23,208 bases of DNA from an uncultured Blautia sp. (GTDB taxonomy: Bacteria > Bacillota > Clostridia > Lachnospirales > Lachnospiraceae). The notes below the pieces were generated by a model. It did not search any database and was not told the DNA's origin. It worked only from the letters and a program-made list of their open reading frames with translations. Shown here piece after piece: positions 7,681 through 14,864 of this stretch. Within the stretch, counting starts at the first letter, position 1. Every line of letters starts with the position of its first letter. The stretch spans positions 1 to 23,208 of the forward strand of contig CAAFRY010000210.1 of the NCBI GenBank assembly GCA_900765525.1, given 5' to 3'. The translations under genes were made by a program, and so were the position numbers.

Positions 7681-8532
7681 ATGGATACTTACCAAAAAAC
7701 CGGATATTTAAAAGAAGATTTTAAATATTTTCATCTTACCACAGAAAAAAAGGCACCCAGGTTTGCCTACCATTATCATGACTTCCACAAGGTCCTGCTT
7801 TTTTTGGAAGGAAAGGTATCTTATTGGGTGGAAGGCCGCTCCTTTGACCTGCTTCCAGGAGATATTGTGCTGGTACCTGCAGGGGAACTACACTGCCCTG
7901 TTCTCTCCCAGCCAACTACCTATGAAAGAATTATCCTGTACATTTCTCCGGAGTTTCTCTCTTCTCTCTCAGACGGAACAGACACCCTGGATTTCTGCTT
8001 TGCCCGGGCGGCCCGGCACCAGAGCAACGTTATCCGCCTGCCTTCCCCCTACCGTCCCCGTCTCTCTGCCATTTGCTCTCAAATAGAGGAGGAGCTGGAG
8101 CGGCAGAAAAAGACGGACCGGCTTTTTGGAGGAGCCCTGTATGGGAAAGCCCTGGTAACCCAGCTTCTTGTTCTTCTAAATCGTGGCTCAGAAAACCAGG
8201 GCAGTATTTTTCTTCAGAATACCAGCCAAAATCCCAGAGTCCTGCAGATTCTGGAATTTATAGGGGCTCATCTTTCTGAGGATTTATCTGTGGAACGGAT
8301 TGCTTCTCAATTTTATATCAGCCGTTATCATCTGATGCATATGTTTAAAGAGGCCACAGGCTATACTGTGGGCAATTATGTGACGCTGAAAAGACTGTTA
8401 TACGCCCGCTCCCTTATAGAAAAGGGAACCCCTGTAATCCAAGCCTGTTATCTCTGCGGGTATCAGAATTATTCCTCCTTTTCCCGGGCATATAAGAAAC
8501 ATTTCCAGGAAAGTCCACGACATTCCGGTTAA
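7681..8532 (+). CDS. AraC-family transcriptional regulator
   Basis: A 283-aa regulator with an N-terminal cupin sensor domain (HYHDFHKVLLFLEGKVSYWVE near residue 31, then LLPGDIVLVPAGELHCP) and a C-terminal AraC DNA-binding domain with two helix-turn-helix motifs (DLSVERIASQFYISRYHLMHMFKEATG, and the VIQACYLCGYQNYSSFSRAYKKHF signature). The reading frame is open from 7543, but ATG 7681 is the likely start because AGGAGG lies just ahead of it (7671-7676) and the protein then has the usual length for cupin-type AraC regulators. The sensor ligand is unknown. The divergent dapF-like gene is the natural target candidate. Confidence 0.92.
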   Translation: MDTYQKTGYLKEDFKYFHLTTEKKAPRFAYHYHDFHKVLLFLEGKVSYWVEGRSFDLLPGDIVLVPAGELHCPVLSQPTTYERIILYISPEFLSSLSDGTDTLDFCFARAARHQSNVIRLPSPYRPRLSAICSQIEEELERQKKTDRLFGGALYGKALVTQLLVLLNRGSENQGSIFLQNTSQNPRVLQILEFIGAHLSEDLSVERIASQFYISRYHLMHMFKEATGYTVGNYVTLKRLLYARSLIEKGTPVIQACYLCGYQNYSSFSRAYKKHFQESPRHSG

Positions 8533-8543
8533 AGCTCTTTATC

Positions 8544-9152
8544 TCACGGCTCCTGTATCAGAATCCGCACAGGCATGTCCATTCGTCTGGTCAGGATAGG
8601 TTCCAGCTGGTTTTTCAGGGAAACCAGCAGCCTCAGCCTGCTTTCCTCCTGCTGCCTGTCCTTCAGGTTCCCCTGCTCATCATAATCCGGTATAGCAGCC
8701 AGAACAAGAACCAAGGCATCTGCCGGCACAATCCCTTCTCCGGCCAGAGAAGGAAAAAGCTGTACCTGCCCAACAGCCTCGTCTGAAAAGGCCAGAACTT
8801 TTTTGTAGGTTTCTTCCACCACCCGGCCGGCTCTGGCCGCAGCCTCACCGGAGTTGTTTTCCAGCAGTTCCTCCAAAGCTTCCATTGCTTCCTCATCCAA
8901 GCTTTCTGTATGAACGGGATTTCTCAGATAAAAATATTCCATGTCCAGATAGTCTTGTCTCTGGAACTCCTCCATCTCTTCCCAGGGAACAGGTATGGGA
9001 GGCTTTTCCTGGTTTTTCAGCTTTTCATCAATCTTGCGCAAACCTGTTTTTTCCTCTATGAAACGGCTCACCAAATAGCGGTAAATCTTCCTGCACTTTT
9101 CTTCCCTGTCCGTCTTTTCCGTGATTTCTAATACTTCGCCTAATGTTTTCAT
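8544..9152 (-). CDS. Acidic protein of unknown function, candidate immunity protein of the upstream toxin
   Basis: I do not recognise this 202-aa protein. It is acidic, mostly helical, and has no signal peptide or membrane segment, so it should be cytoplasmic. It is translated right after the putative T7SS cysteine-protease effector: the effector's TGA stop is the start of its ribosome site (TGAGGAGGG), and only 11 bp separate the two genes. A small acidic gene coupled downstream of a toxin gene is the usual layout for an immunity protein, which would block the protease in the producer. That role is inferred from context only; it could also be a chaperone or adaptor for the effector. It converges with the AraC gene with 11 bp between the stops. 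Confidence 0.75.
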   Translation of the reverse strand: MKTLGEVLEITEKTDREEKCRKIYRYLVSRFIEEKTGLRKIDEKLKNQEKPPIPVPWEEMEEFQRQDYLDMEYFYLRNPVHTESLDEEAMEALEELLENNSGEAAARAGRVVEETYKKVLAFSDEAVGQVQLFPSLAGEGIVPADALVLVLAAIPDYDEQGNLKDRQQEESRLRLLVSLKNQLEPILTRRMDMPVRILIQEP

Positions 9153-9163
9153 CTTCTCCCTCC

Positions 9164-10315
9164 TCAGTTATAACGATAATATAAATAGTTTACCTGCCCC
9201 TCAGATGGGTCAATATAATATTTCTTTCCCCAGGAAGAAACAATATATCTTCCGTCCGAGGTAGTACCTGTTATGGTCATGGCATGTCCGCCATTTATAT
9301 ACTGGACCGTATCTCCGTTAATATCCTGCAAAGGACCGTTAAAAAAGTTAAGGACAACATAGCCGTCTTCTGCCAGCCGTGAAAAATTATCTACTGTCAC
9401 GTCAATCCTGCTCTCTATGGAAGCGTCCACCCCTTTTTCTCTAAGGTAAAGTCCTCCTCTGTAGATTGCGTCAGTGGCCGTAGCGCCCCGGCCTGTAGTG
9501 TCTGTCCTGTAATTATAGGACTGCCGGTCCCCGTCTCCTTCTCCGTAATCTTCACAGGTATCCAGGAAATCTTCTCCGTTTGTTTCCACATGGTTATCTG
9601 TGGTACAGTAGTAATCCACCAGAAGCTCATTGAAATTCAAATCTCCATCCTTGTACATAGGAAAACCAAAGGTTCTCTCAAATTCATCTTCTCTGCCTTC
9701 GTAGGCGGAAAAAACTGTATTGAGAAAAGCCACATAGCTGCAGCCCTCGGAATTCAGTTTTTTCAGCAGAGCTTTGATTTCCTTATCCGAATAATCCGGA
9801 TTGTGTTCACGGACAATATCGTATAAATCTCCCTTTTCTGACCAAAAGCCCCACTGAGACTGAGGGTCGCCCTGGTCCCCGCCATAGCTTCCCTTATCAT
9901 CAAATACTACAGAATCTATTTCATCCTCTTCTATAGGAGTCCCCCAACCGAAAAACTTTTTAATCTCACTCCACCAGGAGCCGTCATCCACAAATTTACT
10001 TCCGTTGGTTTCGGCAGTGGTAACCTCTCCGGCGGTTTCCGTGCCTAAAATGCTGCTTTCTGTGGTTTCATAGAGCCAGGCAATCTGAGCCAGGGCTGAG
10101 GCCATGGACCGTATACTTTTCACCTGCAGGTCCATAGAATCCATAGCTGCTCCCACCTGGTTTCCCAGAACAGACATACTGCCCCGCATATTTCGAAGCC
10201 TGTTTCTCACCTGCCCGGCCTGGGAAGATATGGTTTTCAGCCTTTCTCCATATCCTCTCATCTGATTTTCTTTCCGGGCCAATTCTTTGTATTTTACATC
10301 AAAATATGTTCCCAT
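9164..10315 (-). CDS. Putative T7SS effector: WXG/LXG-like helical N-terminus fused to a papain-like cysteine-protease domain
   Basis: A 383-aa protein. Residues 1-90 form a helical hairpin-like domain (QMRGYGERLKTISSQAGQV, then DLQVKSIRSMASALAQIAW) that ends in YETTE (82-86), matching the YxxxD/E T7SS export motif. A polar linker (91-165) follows. The C-terminal domain has GCSYVAFLNT with Cys192, GGHAMTITG with His344, and YIVSSWGKKYYIDP (357-370), recalling the papain NSWG block with Asn replaced by Ser360; Asp369 could be the third residue. This is the Cys-His order of papain/C39-like peptidases. There is no Sec signal. A strong ribosome site (AGAGGAGG) precedes the start. It has its own promoter with the same layout as the WXG100 promoter of the nearby T7SS locus. 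Secretion and toxicity are inferred. Confidence 0.78.
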   Translation of the reverse strand: MGTYFDVKYKELARKENQMRGYGERLKTISSQAGQVRNRLRNMRGSMSVLGNQVGAAMDSMDLQVKSIRSMASALAQIAWLYETTESSILGTETAGEVTTAETNGSKFVDDGSWWSEIKKFFGWGTPIEEDEIDSVVFDDKGSYGGDQGDPQSQWGFWSEKGDLYDIVREHNPDYSDKEIKALLKKLNSEGCSYVAFLNTVFSAYEGREDEFERTFGFPMYKDGDLNFNELLVDYYCTTDNHVETNGEDFLDTCEDYGEGDGDRQSYNYRTDTTGRGATATDAIYRGGLYLREKGVDASIESRIDVTVDNFSRLAEDGYVVLNFFNGPLQDINGDTVQYINGGHAMTITGTTSDGRYIVSSWGKKYYIDPSEGQVNYLYYRYN

Positions 10316-10403
10316 ATGTTACCTCCTCTTATTTCAGGCCGTCCTTCCTGTACCGGAATCTGTATTTTCTTTCTGTACAGGAGCCTGGTATCTTTATATG
10401 GAA

Positions 10404-10468
10404 AGGATAGCATTTTTCCTTTTCTCTCTTTTCCTTTTCTGACGAAATGACGGGTTTTTGGGATGAAA
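10404..10468 (-). promoter_or_regulatory. Promoter of the effector cassette with 21-bp-phased direct repeats (candidate LytTR operator)
   Basis: On the minus strand TTTCATCCC (10468-10460) and TTTCGTCAG (10447-10439) are direct repeats 21 bp apart, each followed by AAAA. A purine-rich tract follows, then extended -10 TGCTATCCT (10412-10404). No -35 box is present. Predicted start near 10397, ~80 nt before the effector ATG. The arrangement copies that upstream of the WXG100 operon. The distal repeat is the weaker one. Confidence 0.6.
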
Positions 10469-10502
10469 GACTGAAAATTCTCTGTGCAGAAAAGACTTTC
10501 TG

Positions 10503-10511
10503 TGCTAAAAT
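10503..10511 (+). promoter_or_regulatory. Extended -10 promoter candidate for the threonine aldolase
   Basis: TGCTAAAAT (10503-10511) is an extended -10 element with no clear -35 box. TCTGTGC occurs twice just upstream and across it (10481-10487 and 10499-10505), a possible binding site. Transcription would start near 10518, leaving a ~100-nt leader without obvious strong structure. The 304-bp gap 10316-10619 otherwise holds only the divergent effector promoter. Confidence 0.45.
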
Positions 10512-10619
10512 AGGGCTACAGCTTGTTCTTGGGGAACCAGACGGACCTAAAACACCGAACCTCCTACCAGAGGAAGGACACTGGCTGACGAATTTTCACA
10601 CAGGAAGAGAGGTATAAAC

Positions 10620-11681
10620 ATGTATAGTTTTCAGAATGACTACAGCGAAGGAGCCCATCCCAATATCCTCCGTGCACTAGAAACCATTAACTATCACCAG
10701 AATAACTCTTACGGACTGGATGAACATTCCCATGCCGCCCGGGAGCTGATACAGGAAGCCCTGGAGGACTACAGCGTGGATATTCATTTTATTGCAGGGG
10801 GAACCCTGACAAACCTTACGTTTATATCCCACGTTCTTCGTCCCTATGAGGCAGTCATAAGCGCATCCACAGGCCATATCAATACCCATGAGACCGGCGC
10901 TATTGAAGCCACTGGGCACAAGGTTTTCGCCCTTCCCTCTCCGGATGGGAAGCTGACACCGGAATCAATCCGTCCGGTTCTGGATTTACATGAAAATGAA
11001 CACTGGGTAGAACCCAGATTGGTATACATATCCAACCCCACGGAATTAGGCACCGTGTACACCAAAGAGGAGCTGGAGACCCTGTATGCCTTTTGCCAGC
11101 GCCACCATCTGCTTCTATACATGGACGGCGCAAGACTTTCCGCAGCACTTGCCGCCCATGAGATTACCCATCTCACTTTCCCGGATTTACCCAAGCTGTG
11201 CGACGCTTTTTATATTGGCGGCACAAAGTCGGGGGCAATGTTAGGGGAAGCTCTGGTACTGGTTCAGGATGAATTTAAAGAACATTTCCGCTTCAACATG
11301 AAGCAGCATGGCGCCATTCTGGCCAAAGGCTGGATGATAGGCGTTCAGTTTGAAGAATTATTTAAAGACAATCTCTATATAGAGCTGGGAAAAGAAAGTA
11401 TCCGCAGAATGCAGCCCATGAAGGAAGCCTTCGAAAGAGCGGGAATCCCTCTGCTGTGCGACGCACCTACCAATCAGATATTCCCTATTTTCCCAAATGC
11501 CCTGGCAGAAGAAATAAATAAAAAATATTTGACCACCTTCCAGTGCAGGCCGGACGCCCGGCATACCTGTCTTCGCTTCTGCACCTCCTGGCTTACCAGC
11601 CAGGAAGCAGTCAACGATTTTGTGGAGGCATTTGAGGATATGGTTATCCGATACGGAAGAACGGATTCCAATGGGGAATAA
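10620..11681 (+). CDS. ltaE: Low-specificity threonine aldolase (PLP enzyme)
   Basis: A 353-aa fold-type I PLP enzyme that splits threonine or allo-threonine into glycine and acetaldehyde. The N-terminus YSFQNDYSEGAHPNIL is typical of the threonine aldolase/beta-eliminating lyase family. AGGTLTNL (phosphate-binding region), LYMDGARLSAAL (Asp that contacts the pyridine nitrogen) and FYIGGTKSGAMLGEAL (Lys that forms the Schiff base) follow in order. The start has AGGAAGAGAGG upstream. The gene stands alone between the effector cassette and the T7SS operon, on the opposite strand, and ends at a strong terminator. Nothing links it functionally to secretion. Confidence 0.92.
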   Translation: MYSFQNDYSEGAHPNILRALETINYHQNNSYGLDEHSHAARELIQEALEDYSVDIHFIAGGTLTNLTFISHVLRPYEAVISASTGHINTHETGAIEATGHKVFALPSPDGKLTPESIRPVLDLHENEHWVEPRLVYISNPTELGTVYTKEELETLYAFCQRHHLLLYMDGARLSAALAAHEITHLTFPDLPKLCDAFYIGGTKSGAMLGEALVLVQDEFKEHFRFNMKQHGAILAKGWMIGVQFEELFKDNLYIELGKESIRRMQPMKEAFERAGIPLLCDAPTNQIFPIFPNALAEEINKKYLTTFQCRPDARHTCLRFCTSWLTSQEAVNDFVEAFEDMVIRYGRTDSNGE

Positions 11682-11709
11682 ATGTTCAGGCTGTAAGCCA
11701 ACTAAATGA

Positions 11710-11729
11710 AACGCAGCGGCTGCTGCGTT
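11710..11729 (+). other. Small perfect hairpin between gene end and terminator
   Basis: AACGCAGC-GGCT-GCTGCGTT is an 8-bp perfect stem with a 4-nt loop, 28 nt past the aldolase stop codon. No T-run follows, so by itself it would not terminate. It may protect the 3' end of the mRNA. Confidence 0.5.
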
Positions 11730-11735
11730 ATGACG

Positions 11736-11790
11736 AAGCTGTCTCATAAACACCTATCAGAAACAACCTGTTTGTGAGGCAGCTTATTTT
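11736..11790 (+). terminator. Rho-independent terminator of the threonine aldolase gene
   Basis: A 17-bp stem (11736-11752 with 11769-11785, two G-U wobbles) with a 16-nt loop is followed by ATTTTTATT. It lies 54 nt past the stop codon on the plus strand. The T-run is only on the plus side, so it should not end the converging T7SS transcript. For that transcript I see only a weak AAATCTT/AAGATTT pair near 11805-11840. Confidence 0.85.
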
Positions 11791-11843
11791 TATTCCCATA
11801 AATCTTCTGGTTCCCCTTACGTCTCTAAGATTTTCCTTCCTTT

Positions 11844-12407
11844 TTATTTTACCTTCACCAGGAATTTCTCATAGCCAAGCTGAAGGACGTCTCCGTTTCC
11901 TAGTTTTACTTCCCCTGTAACCCGCTTTTCGTTAATAAAGGTACCGTAGGAAGACTTTAAATCCTCCGCATATATACCGGAATGTTTCACAAAAATCATA
12001 CAGTGTTTCCTGGATATAGACGGAAAGGGAAGAGAAATAACCGGAATATCTGTCTTTCCCGCCACACCCCTTCCCAAAAGAAGCTGTCTGGTAAAATCAC
12101 CTTCATATGACTTCCCATTAGAAAGACTTTTCAGCGTTATGCCACGGCTTCTCTGTCCTCTGTCTGTGCGGATACTGTATCCGTCATCCACCAAAACCGT
12201 GCCTCTTTCCAGCTCCTCTGTACCTCTGAAAATTTCTCCGCTTCCGCCTCCCAGCTCTCCGCTTTCACTGTAAACGCCTTTTTTACTAATATAAATTTTG
12301 CCTTCTGCGCTTCCCCTTCCCTCTTTACCGGTAAGAATCTTCCATATAAGAACTCCCACTGTCAGAGCAAAAAGCAAAACAAAAATCATAATAAGAATCA
12401 CAGGCAT
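11844..12407 (-). CDS. FHA-domain membrane protein at the end of the T7SS operon
   Basis: A 187-aa protein with an N-terminal membrane anchor (VILIMIFVLLFALTVGVLIW, residues 3-22), a variable linker, and a C-terminal forkhead-associated domain (~100-187). The FHA core is complete: GRG (Arg for phosphothreonine), SISRKH, and SSYGTFIN, so it can probably bind phosphothreonine peptides. The frame is open upstream, but the ATG at 12407 is chosen because a GGGGGA ribosome site precedes it and it lies 1 nt past the stop of the previous WXG100 gene. A topology with a short outer N-terminus and cytoplasmic FHA is likely. It may tether phosphorylated partners to the secretion complex. Confidence 0.85.
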   Translation of the reverse strand: MPVILIMIFVLLFALTVGVLIWKILTGKEGRGSAEGKIYISKKGVYSESGELGGGSGEIFRGTEELERGTVLVDDGYSIRTDRGQRSRGITLKSLSNGKSYEGDFTRQLLLGRGVAGKTDIPVISLPFPSISRKHCMIFVKHSGIYAEDLKSSYGTFINEKRVTGEVKLGNGDVLQLGYEKFLVKVK

Positions 12408-12408
12408 C

Positions 12409-12720
12409 TCAATGTCCCCCGTAGGTCCGCTCTTTTGCAATCTCCCTGGCCCGCATTTCTGCCTCATAGGTTCTCTGCGCTGTTATGCGGATAGTAGATG
12501 CAATCTGTTCCAGCTTTCTGGCTGTGCCGCTTATATTTTCCTCCAGGCGGACTCCCTTCTGCATATAGGAATCAGCACTTTCTCCCTTCCATGCTGCGGA
12601 AAGGCTCTGCATGGTTTCCTGAAGGTCCTTTGCCGCCAGATTCTTCAGCTGAGCGGCCAATTCTTCCAGTTGGGCGGCCTGCTGCTTTGCCTGGCGAAAA
12701 TCCATTTCAATCCTATCCAT
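12409..12720 (-). CDS. WXG100-family T7SS protein (fifth copy)
   Basis: A 103-aa helical-hairpin protein with WKG at the turn (SAAWKGESADSYM, residues ~43-55), typical of ESAT-6/WXG100 secretion substrates. The C-terminal helix has TYEAEMRA, close to but not a clean YxxxE motif. Its ribosome site (GGAGGGAAG) overlaps the TAG stop of the preceding WXG100 gene, suggesting coupled, stoichiometric translation. It may dimerise with a neighbouring WXG100 protein before export. Confidence 0.9.
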   Translation of the reverse strand: MDRIEMDFRQAKQQAAQLEELAAQLKNLAAKDLQETMQSLSAAWKGESADSYMQKGVRLEENISGTARKLEQIASTIRITAQRTYEAEMRAREIAKERTYGGH

Positions 12721-12732
12721 TCTGCTTCCCTC

Positions 12733-13053
12733 CTATACGATAACGTCTGAAGGCAAATCAGCGGCCAGCTCCCGGACCTCTGCCTCGCCTGTTTCATAGT
12801 TCCGGGCTATGGACTGTAAATCTTCCATATGCTCCTGCACTCTGTTTAAAATCTCTGTCACCGTTCCCTGAAGCTCCCTGTAAATCTTCCGGTGGTGCTG
12901 GGCAGCCTCTCCCTGCCAGTAGCCTTCTGAATGGTTCACCGCCTGCTCAATAGCGGAAAAGCTGTTTCTCATCTCCGACAGAGAGCTTCCCACCTGACCG
13001 GAGGCAGCCTGCAGCTCCTGGGTTGACACTTTGATAATGATATTATCCCCCAT
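12733..13053 (-). CDS. WXG100-family T7SS protein (fourth copy)
   Basis: A 106-aa protein with WQG at the helical turn (SEGYWQGEAAQHH, residues ~42-54) and YETGE near the C-terminus, matching YxxxE. It ends in LPSDVIV, nearly the same tail as the second copy (LSSDVIV), and both have similar N-termini (STQELQAASGQVG and DSQQLVQTASEFSG), so these two are probably recent paralogues. A GAGGAGGGA ribosome site is present. Confidence 0.92.
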   Translation of the reverse strand: MGDNIIIKVSTQELQAASGQVGSSLSEMRNSFSAIEQAVNHSEGYWQGEAAQHHRKIYRELQGTVTEILNRVQEHMEDLQSIARNYETGEAEVRELAADLPSDVIV

Positions 13054-13069
13054 GCATGTCCCTCCTCAT

Positions 13070-13372
13070 CTATATCTCAATAGCCGCCACAATCTGGGCC
13101 ACATCATTTTCGCATTTATTGTATTCTTTTTCTGCATATTCCATAGCCTGCACATAAGCATCCAGTTCTGAGAAAAAACTTTCCATATACTCACAATCTG
13201 ATAAAAACTGATTCAGAAAGGTTTCCTTGGCCGGCCCCTCCCACATACCGGACAACTGTTCCATCTGGTCCTGCAGCCGGTTTTTCTGAGTTCTCAGCCG
13301 CTGTACCTGGGTCTGAATGCTTTCCTTATCCTGAGCCAGCAATCTGGTCTCGATTTCAATTCGGTCTGCCAT
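13070..13372 (-). CDS. WXG100-family T7SS protein (third copy)
   Basis: A 100-aa coiled-coil-like protein with WEG at the turn (LSGMWEGPAKETF, residues ~40-52). Two YxxxE motifs overlap near the end (YAEKE and YNKCE). It has a charged, Gln-rich first helix (QTQVQRLRTQKNRLQDQ) unlike the other copies, suggesting a different pairing partner. A GGGAGAG ribosome site precedes the ATG. Confidence 0.9.
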   Translation of the reverse strand: MADRIEIETRLLAQDKESIQTQVQRLRTQKNRLQDQMEQLSGMWEGPAKETFLNQFLSDCEYMESFFSELDAYVQAMEYAEKEYNKCENDVAQIVAAIEI

Positions 13373-13387
13373 CTTATCTCTCCCTTT

Positions 13388-13750
13388 TTAAAACTCTATT
13401 TTGATTCCCATATCTTTCAGCGCTGTATAATTTACAGGTGTTACCTGAATGAAAAATCTGGGCTGTCTCACATTTTCCTGCTGGTATTCTCCCACAATTC
13501 TGGCCTCTGCTTCCTTCCAGCAATCAAGGATTCCGCCCAGGCCTCTTTCCATCTGCTTCAGCCCCCGGACCTCATCCTCCATTTCCTCCAGAACGGCCCA
13601 CAGGGAGGGGACGAAATCCTTCAGCCCCTCCCGGCTTTTCACCTGACTGGAAATCAGCTGAAGCTCCAGCATATAGTTTAGCATCCTGCCGGCCTGGCTC
13701 TTCAGCGCTTCCTGCTGACAGGCTCCCTTGTCCAGGTTAATCTCTACCAT
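13388..13750 (-). CDS. Small helical T7SS-locus protein of unknown function
   Basis: I do not recognise this 120-aa protein. It is helical (MLNYMLELQLISSQVK, then FVPSLWAVLEEMEDEVRGLKQ) and ends with a short beta-like segment (FFIQVTPVNYTALKDMGIKIEF). There is no WXG turn and no clean YxxxE motif. The frame extends upstream to a TTG inside the previous gene, but ATG 13750 with GGGAGAG 8 nt ahead is the better start. It is embedded between WXG100 genes and 15 bp before the next, so it may be a scaffold, chaperone or diverged partner for them. Confidence 0.78.
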   Translation of the reverse strand: MVEINLDKGACQQEALKSQAGRMLNYMLELQLISSQVKSREGLKDFVPSLWAVLEEMEDEVRGLKQMERGLGGILDCWKEAEARIVGEYQQENVRQPRFFIQVTPVNYTALKDMGIKIEF

Positions 13751-13781
13751 AATATCTACTCTCCCTTGAAGGGACCTTCCT

Positions 13782-14096
13782 TTAAACAATCACATCTGAG
13801 GACAGTGTGCTGATTTCTTCCATGTTCTGATTTTCTGCCTCTTCGTATGCTCTTGCCATCTCCTCCAAATCTGCGGAATGTTCCTGAATCATTCTTACCA
13901 TCATCTGTATATCATCATCTAAGCCTTTAAACTTAGCCACATATGCGCTGGAGGCCTCTCCCTCCCACGCAGCGGCCAATCCTGTTACCAGGTTTGTCAT
14001 CTCTGAGGTCAGGTTTCCTACGGTGCCTGCCTTACCACTGAATTCTGATGCTGTCTGCACTAACTGCTGGGAATCAACTTTTAAAATACCTTCCAT
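13782..14096 (-). CDS. WXG100-family T7SS protein (second copy)
   Basis: A 104-aa protein with WEG at the turn (LAAAWEGEASSAYVAKF, residues ~40-56), the pattern of EsxA/ESAT-6-type substrates, and YEEAE near the end (YxxxE). It ends in LSSDVIV, shared with the fourth copy. An AAGGAGAG ribosome site precedes the start. Confidence 0.93.
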   Translation of the reverse strand: MEGILKVDSQQLVQTASEFSGKAGTVGNLTSEMTNLVTGLAAAWEGEASSAYVAKFKGLDDDIQMMVRMIQEHSADLEEMARAYEEAENQNMEEISTLSSDVIV

Positions 14097-14182
14097 GTTT
14101 TTCTCTCCTTTTCTCTATTCCAAATCTGATTTATGCTTTCCGGTTCTTTCCTTTAAAGTCTGTTTCTTTTCTCCGGATACCT

Positions 14183-14485
14183 TTACTTGTAGTTTCTGGT
14201 GTTGGCAATCTCCACGTTTGCCGCCTCTGCCTGCATGTATTTGCTTGCTGCCTCCTGGAGACGTACTGCATAAAGTTCAATGGCATTGTAGAAATTGTCC
14301 ATCTGAATCTTGTCGCTGTTAAAAGCATTGTGAAAAGCATCTCTGGCCTCTCCTTCCCACATTCCTGAAAGGGCGCCCTCTACGGATTCCAGGTTTGAAA
14401 CTTCACTTTTAAACTGTTGGTTCAGGTTCCTAAGCTCTTCTGCTTTTGCCTGAAGTTCTTTTGCTGTTACGGTAAATGCTGCCAT
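14183..14485 (-). CDS. WXG100-family T7SS protein (first copy, promoter-proximal)
   Basis: A 100-aa protein with WEG at the turn (LSGMWEGEARDAFHNAF) and YMQAE near the end (YxxxE). The frame is open further upstream, but ATG 14485 follows GGAGG (14494-14498) by 8 nt and gives the standard WXG100 length. It is the first gene behind the internal promoter at 14536-14599 and so probably the most highly expressed substrate, by analogy with EsxA. Confidence 0.93.
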   Translation of the reverse strand: MAAFTVTAKELQAKAEELRNLNQQFKSEVSNLESVEGALSGMWEGEARDAFHNAFNSDKIQMDNFYNAIELYAVRLQEAASKYMQAEAANVEIANTRNYK

Positions 14486-14535
14486 ATTTTTTTCCTCCAT
14501 TTGTTTTTTTATTTTGTGTTTCCTTTGATGATGTA

Positions 14536-14599
14536 AGCATACCATAGAATTCTTTTTTTCTTCTCTTTTCTGACAGATGAACCATTTCTTCTGACGAAC
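14536..14599 (-). promoter_or_regulatory. Internal promoter of the WXG100 genes with 21-bp-phased direct repeats (candidate LytTR operator)
   Basis: On the minus strand GTTCGTCAG (14599-14591) and ATCTGTCAG (14578-14570) are direct repeats offset by exactly 21 bp, followed by AAGA and AAAA. A purine tract leads to extended -10 TGGTATGCT (14544-14536). There is no -35 box, as expected for an activated promoter. Start near 14529, ~44 nt before the first WXG100 ATG. LytTR proteins bind paired ~9-bp direct repeats at about two helical turns. Confidence 0.65.
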
Positions 14600-14615
14600 G
14601 ACCGATTCAGGGGGG

Positions 14616-14864
14616 CTAAACCAGAAGAAGACTGTCCCCGGCCTCTACCCGGGCTTTTTTCAAGGTGTCCCCTCTTGACAGTTTGTATTGAGCATCCGGT
14701 CTCCATAGGCTCAGCTTTCCGGATTCTCCTTTTAAGGGACACTGCTCCTTCTGACATATCATCTCCGCCATCTGTTCGATGAGAATTCCCGCTTCCACAT
14801 TTTCATCCAAATAAAAATCATAAGTCTCATCCATAACCGGCACATACACATCCACCAGTATCAT
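14616..14864 (-). CDS. yukD: YukD/EsaB-like ubiquitin-fold T7SS protein
   Basis: An 82-aa protein with the size and pattern of YukD/EsaB, the ubiquitin-like T7SS component (ILVDVYVPVMDETYDFYLDENVEAGILIEQM, then LSLWRPDAQYKLSRGDTLKKARVEAGDSLLLV). The closing strand pattern with GDxLxLV is typical. The family is cytoplasmic and regulatory or assembly-related and does not act as a conjugated modifier. Its ATG overlaps the upstream stop (ATGA). The gap 14486-14615 after it holds the WXG100 promoter. Confidence 0.85.
   Translation of the reverse strand: MILVDVYVPVMDETYDFYLDENVEAGILIEQMAEMICQKEQCPLKGESGKLSLWRPDAQYKLSRGDTLKKARVEAGDSLLLV

Noticed and set aside
10620..11681. Threonine aldolase as part of the secretion system
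   Set aside because: It is on the opposite strand with its own promoter and terminator, and is an ordinary metabolic enzyme.
13751..13789. TTG start giving a 133-aa form of the helical protein
   Set aside because: The ATG at 13750 has a better ribosome site at proper spacing, and the TTG form would overlap the previous coding end.
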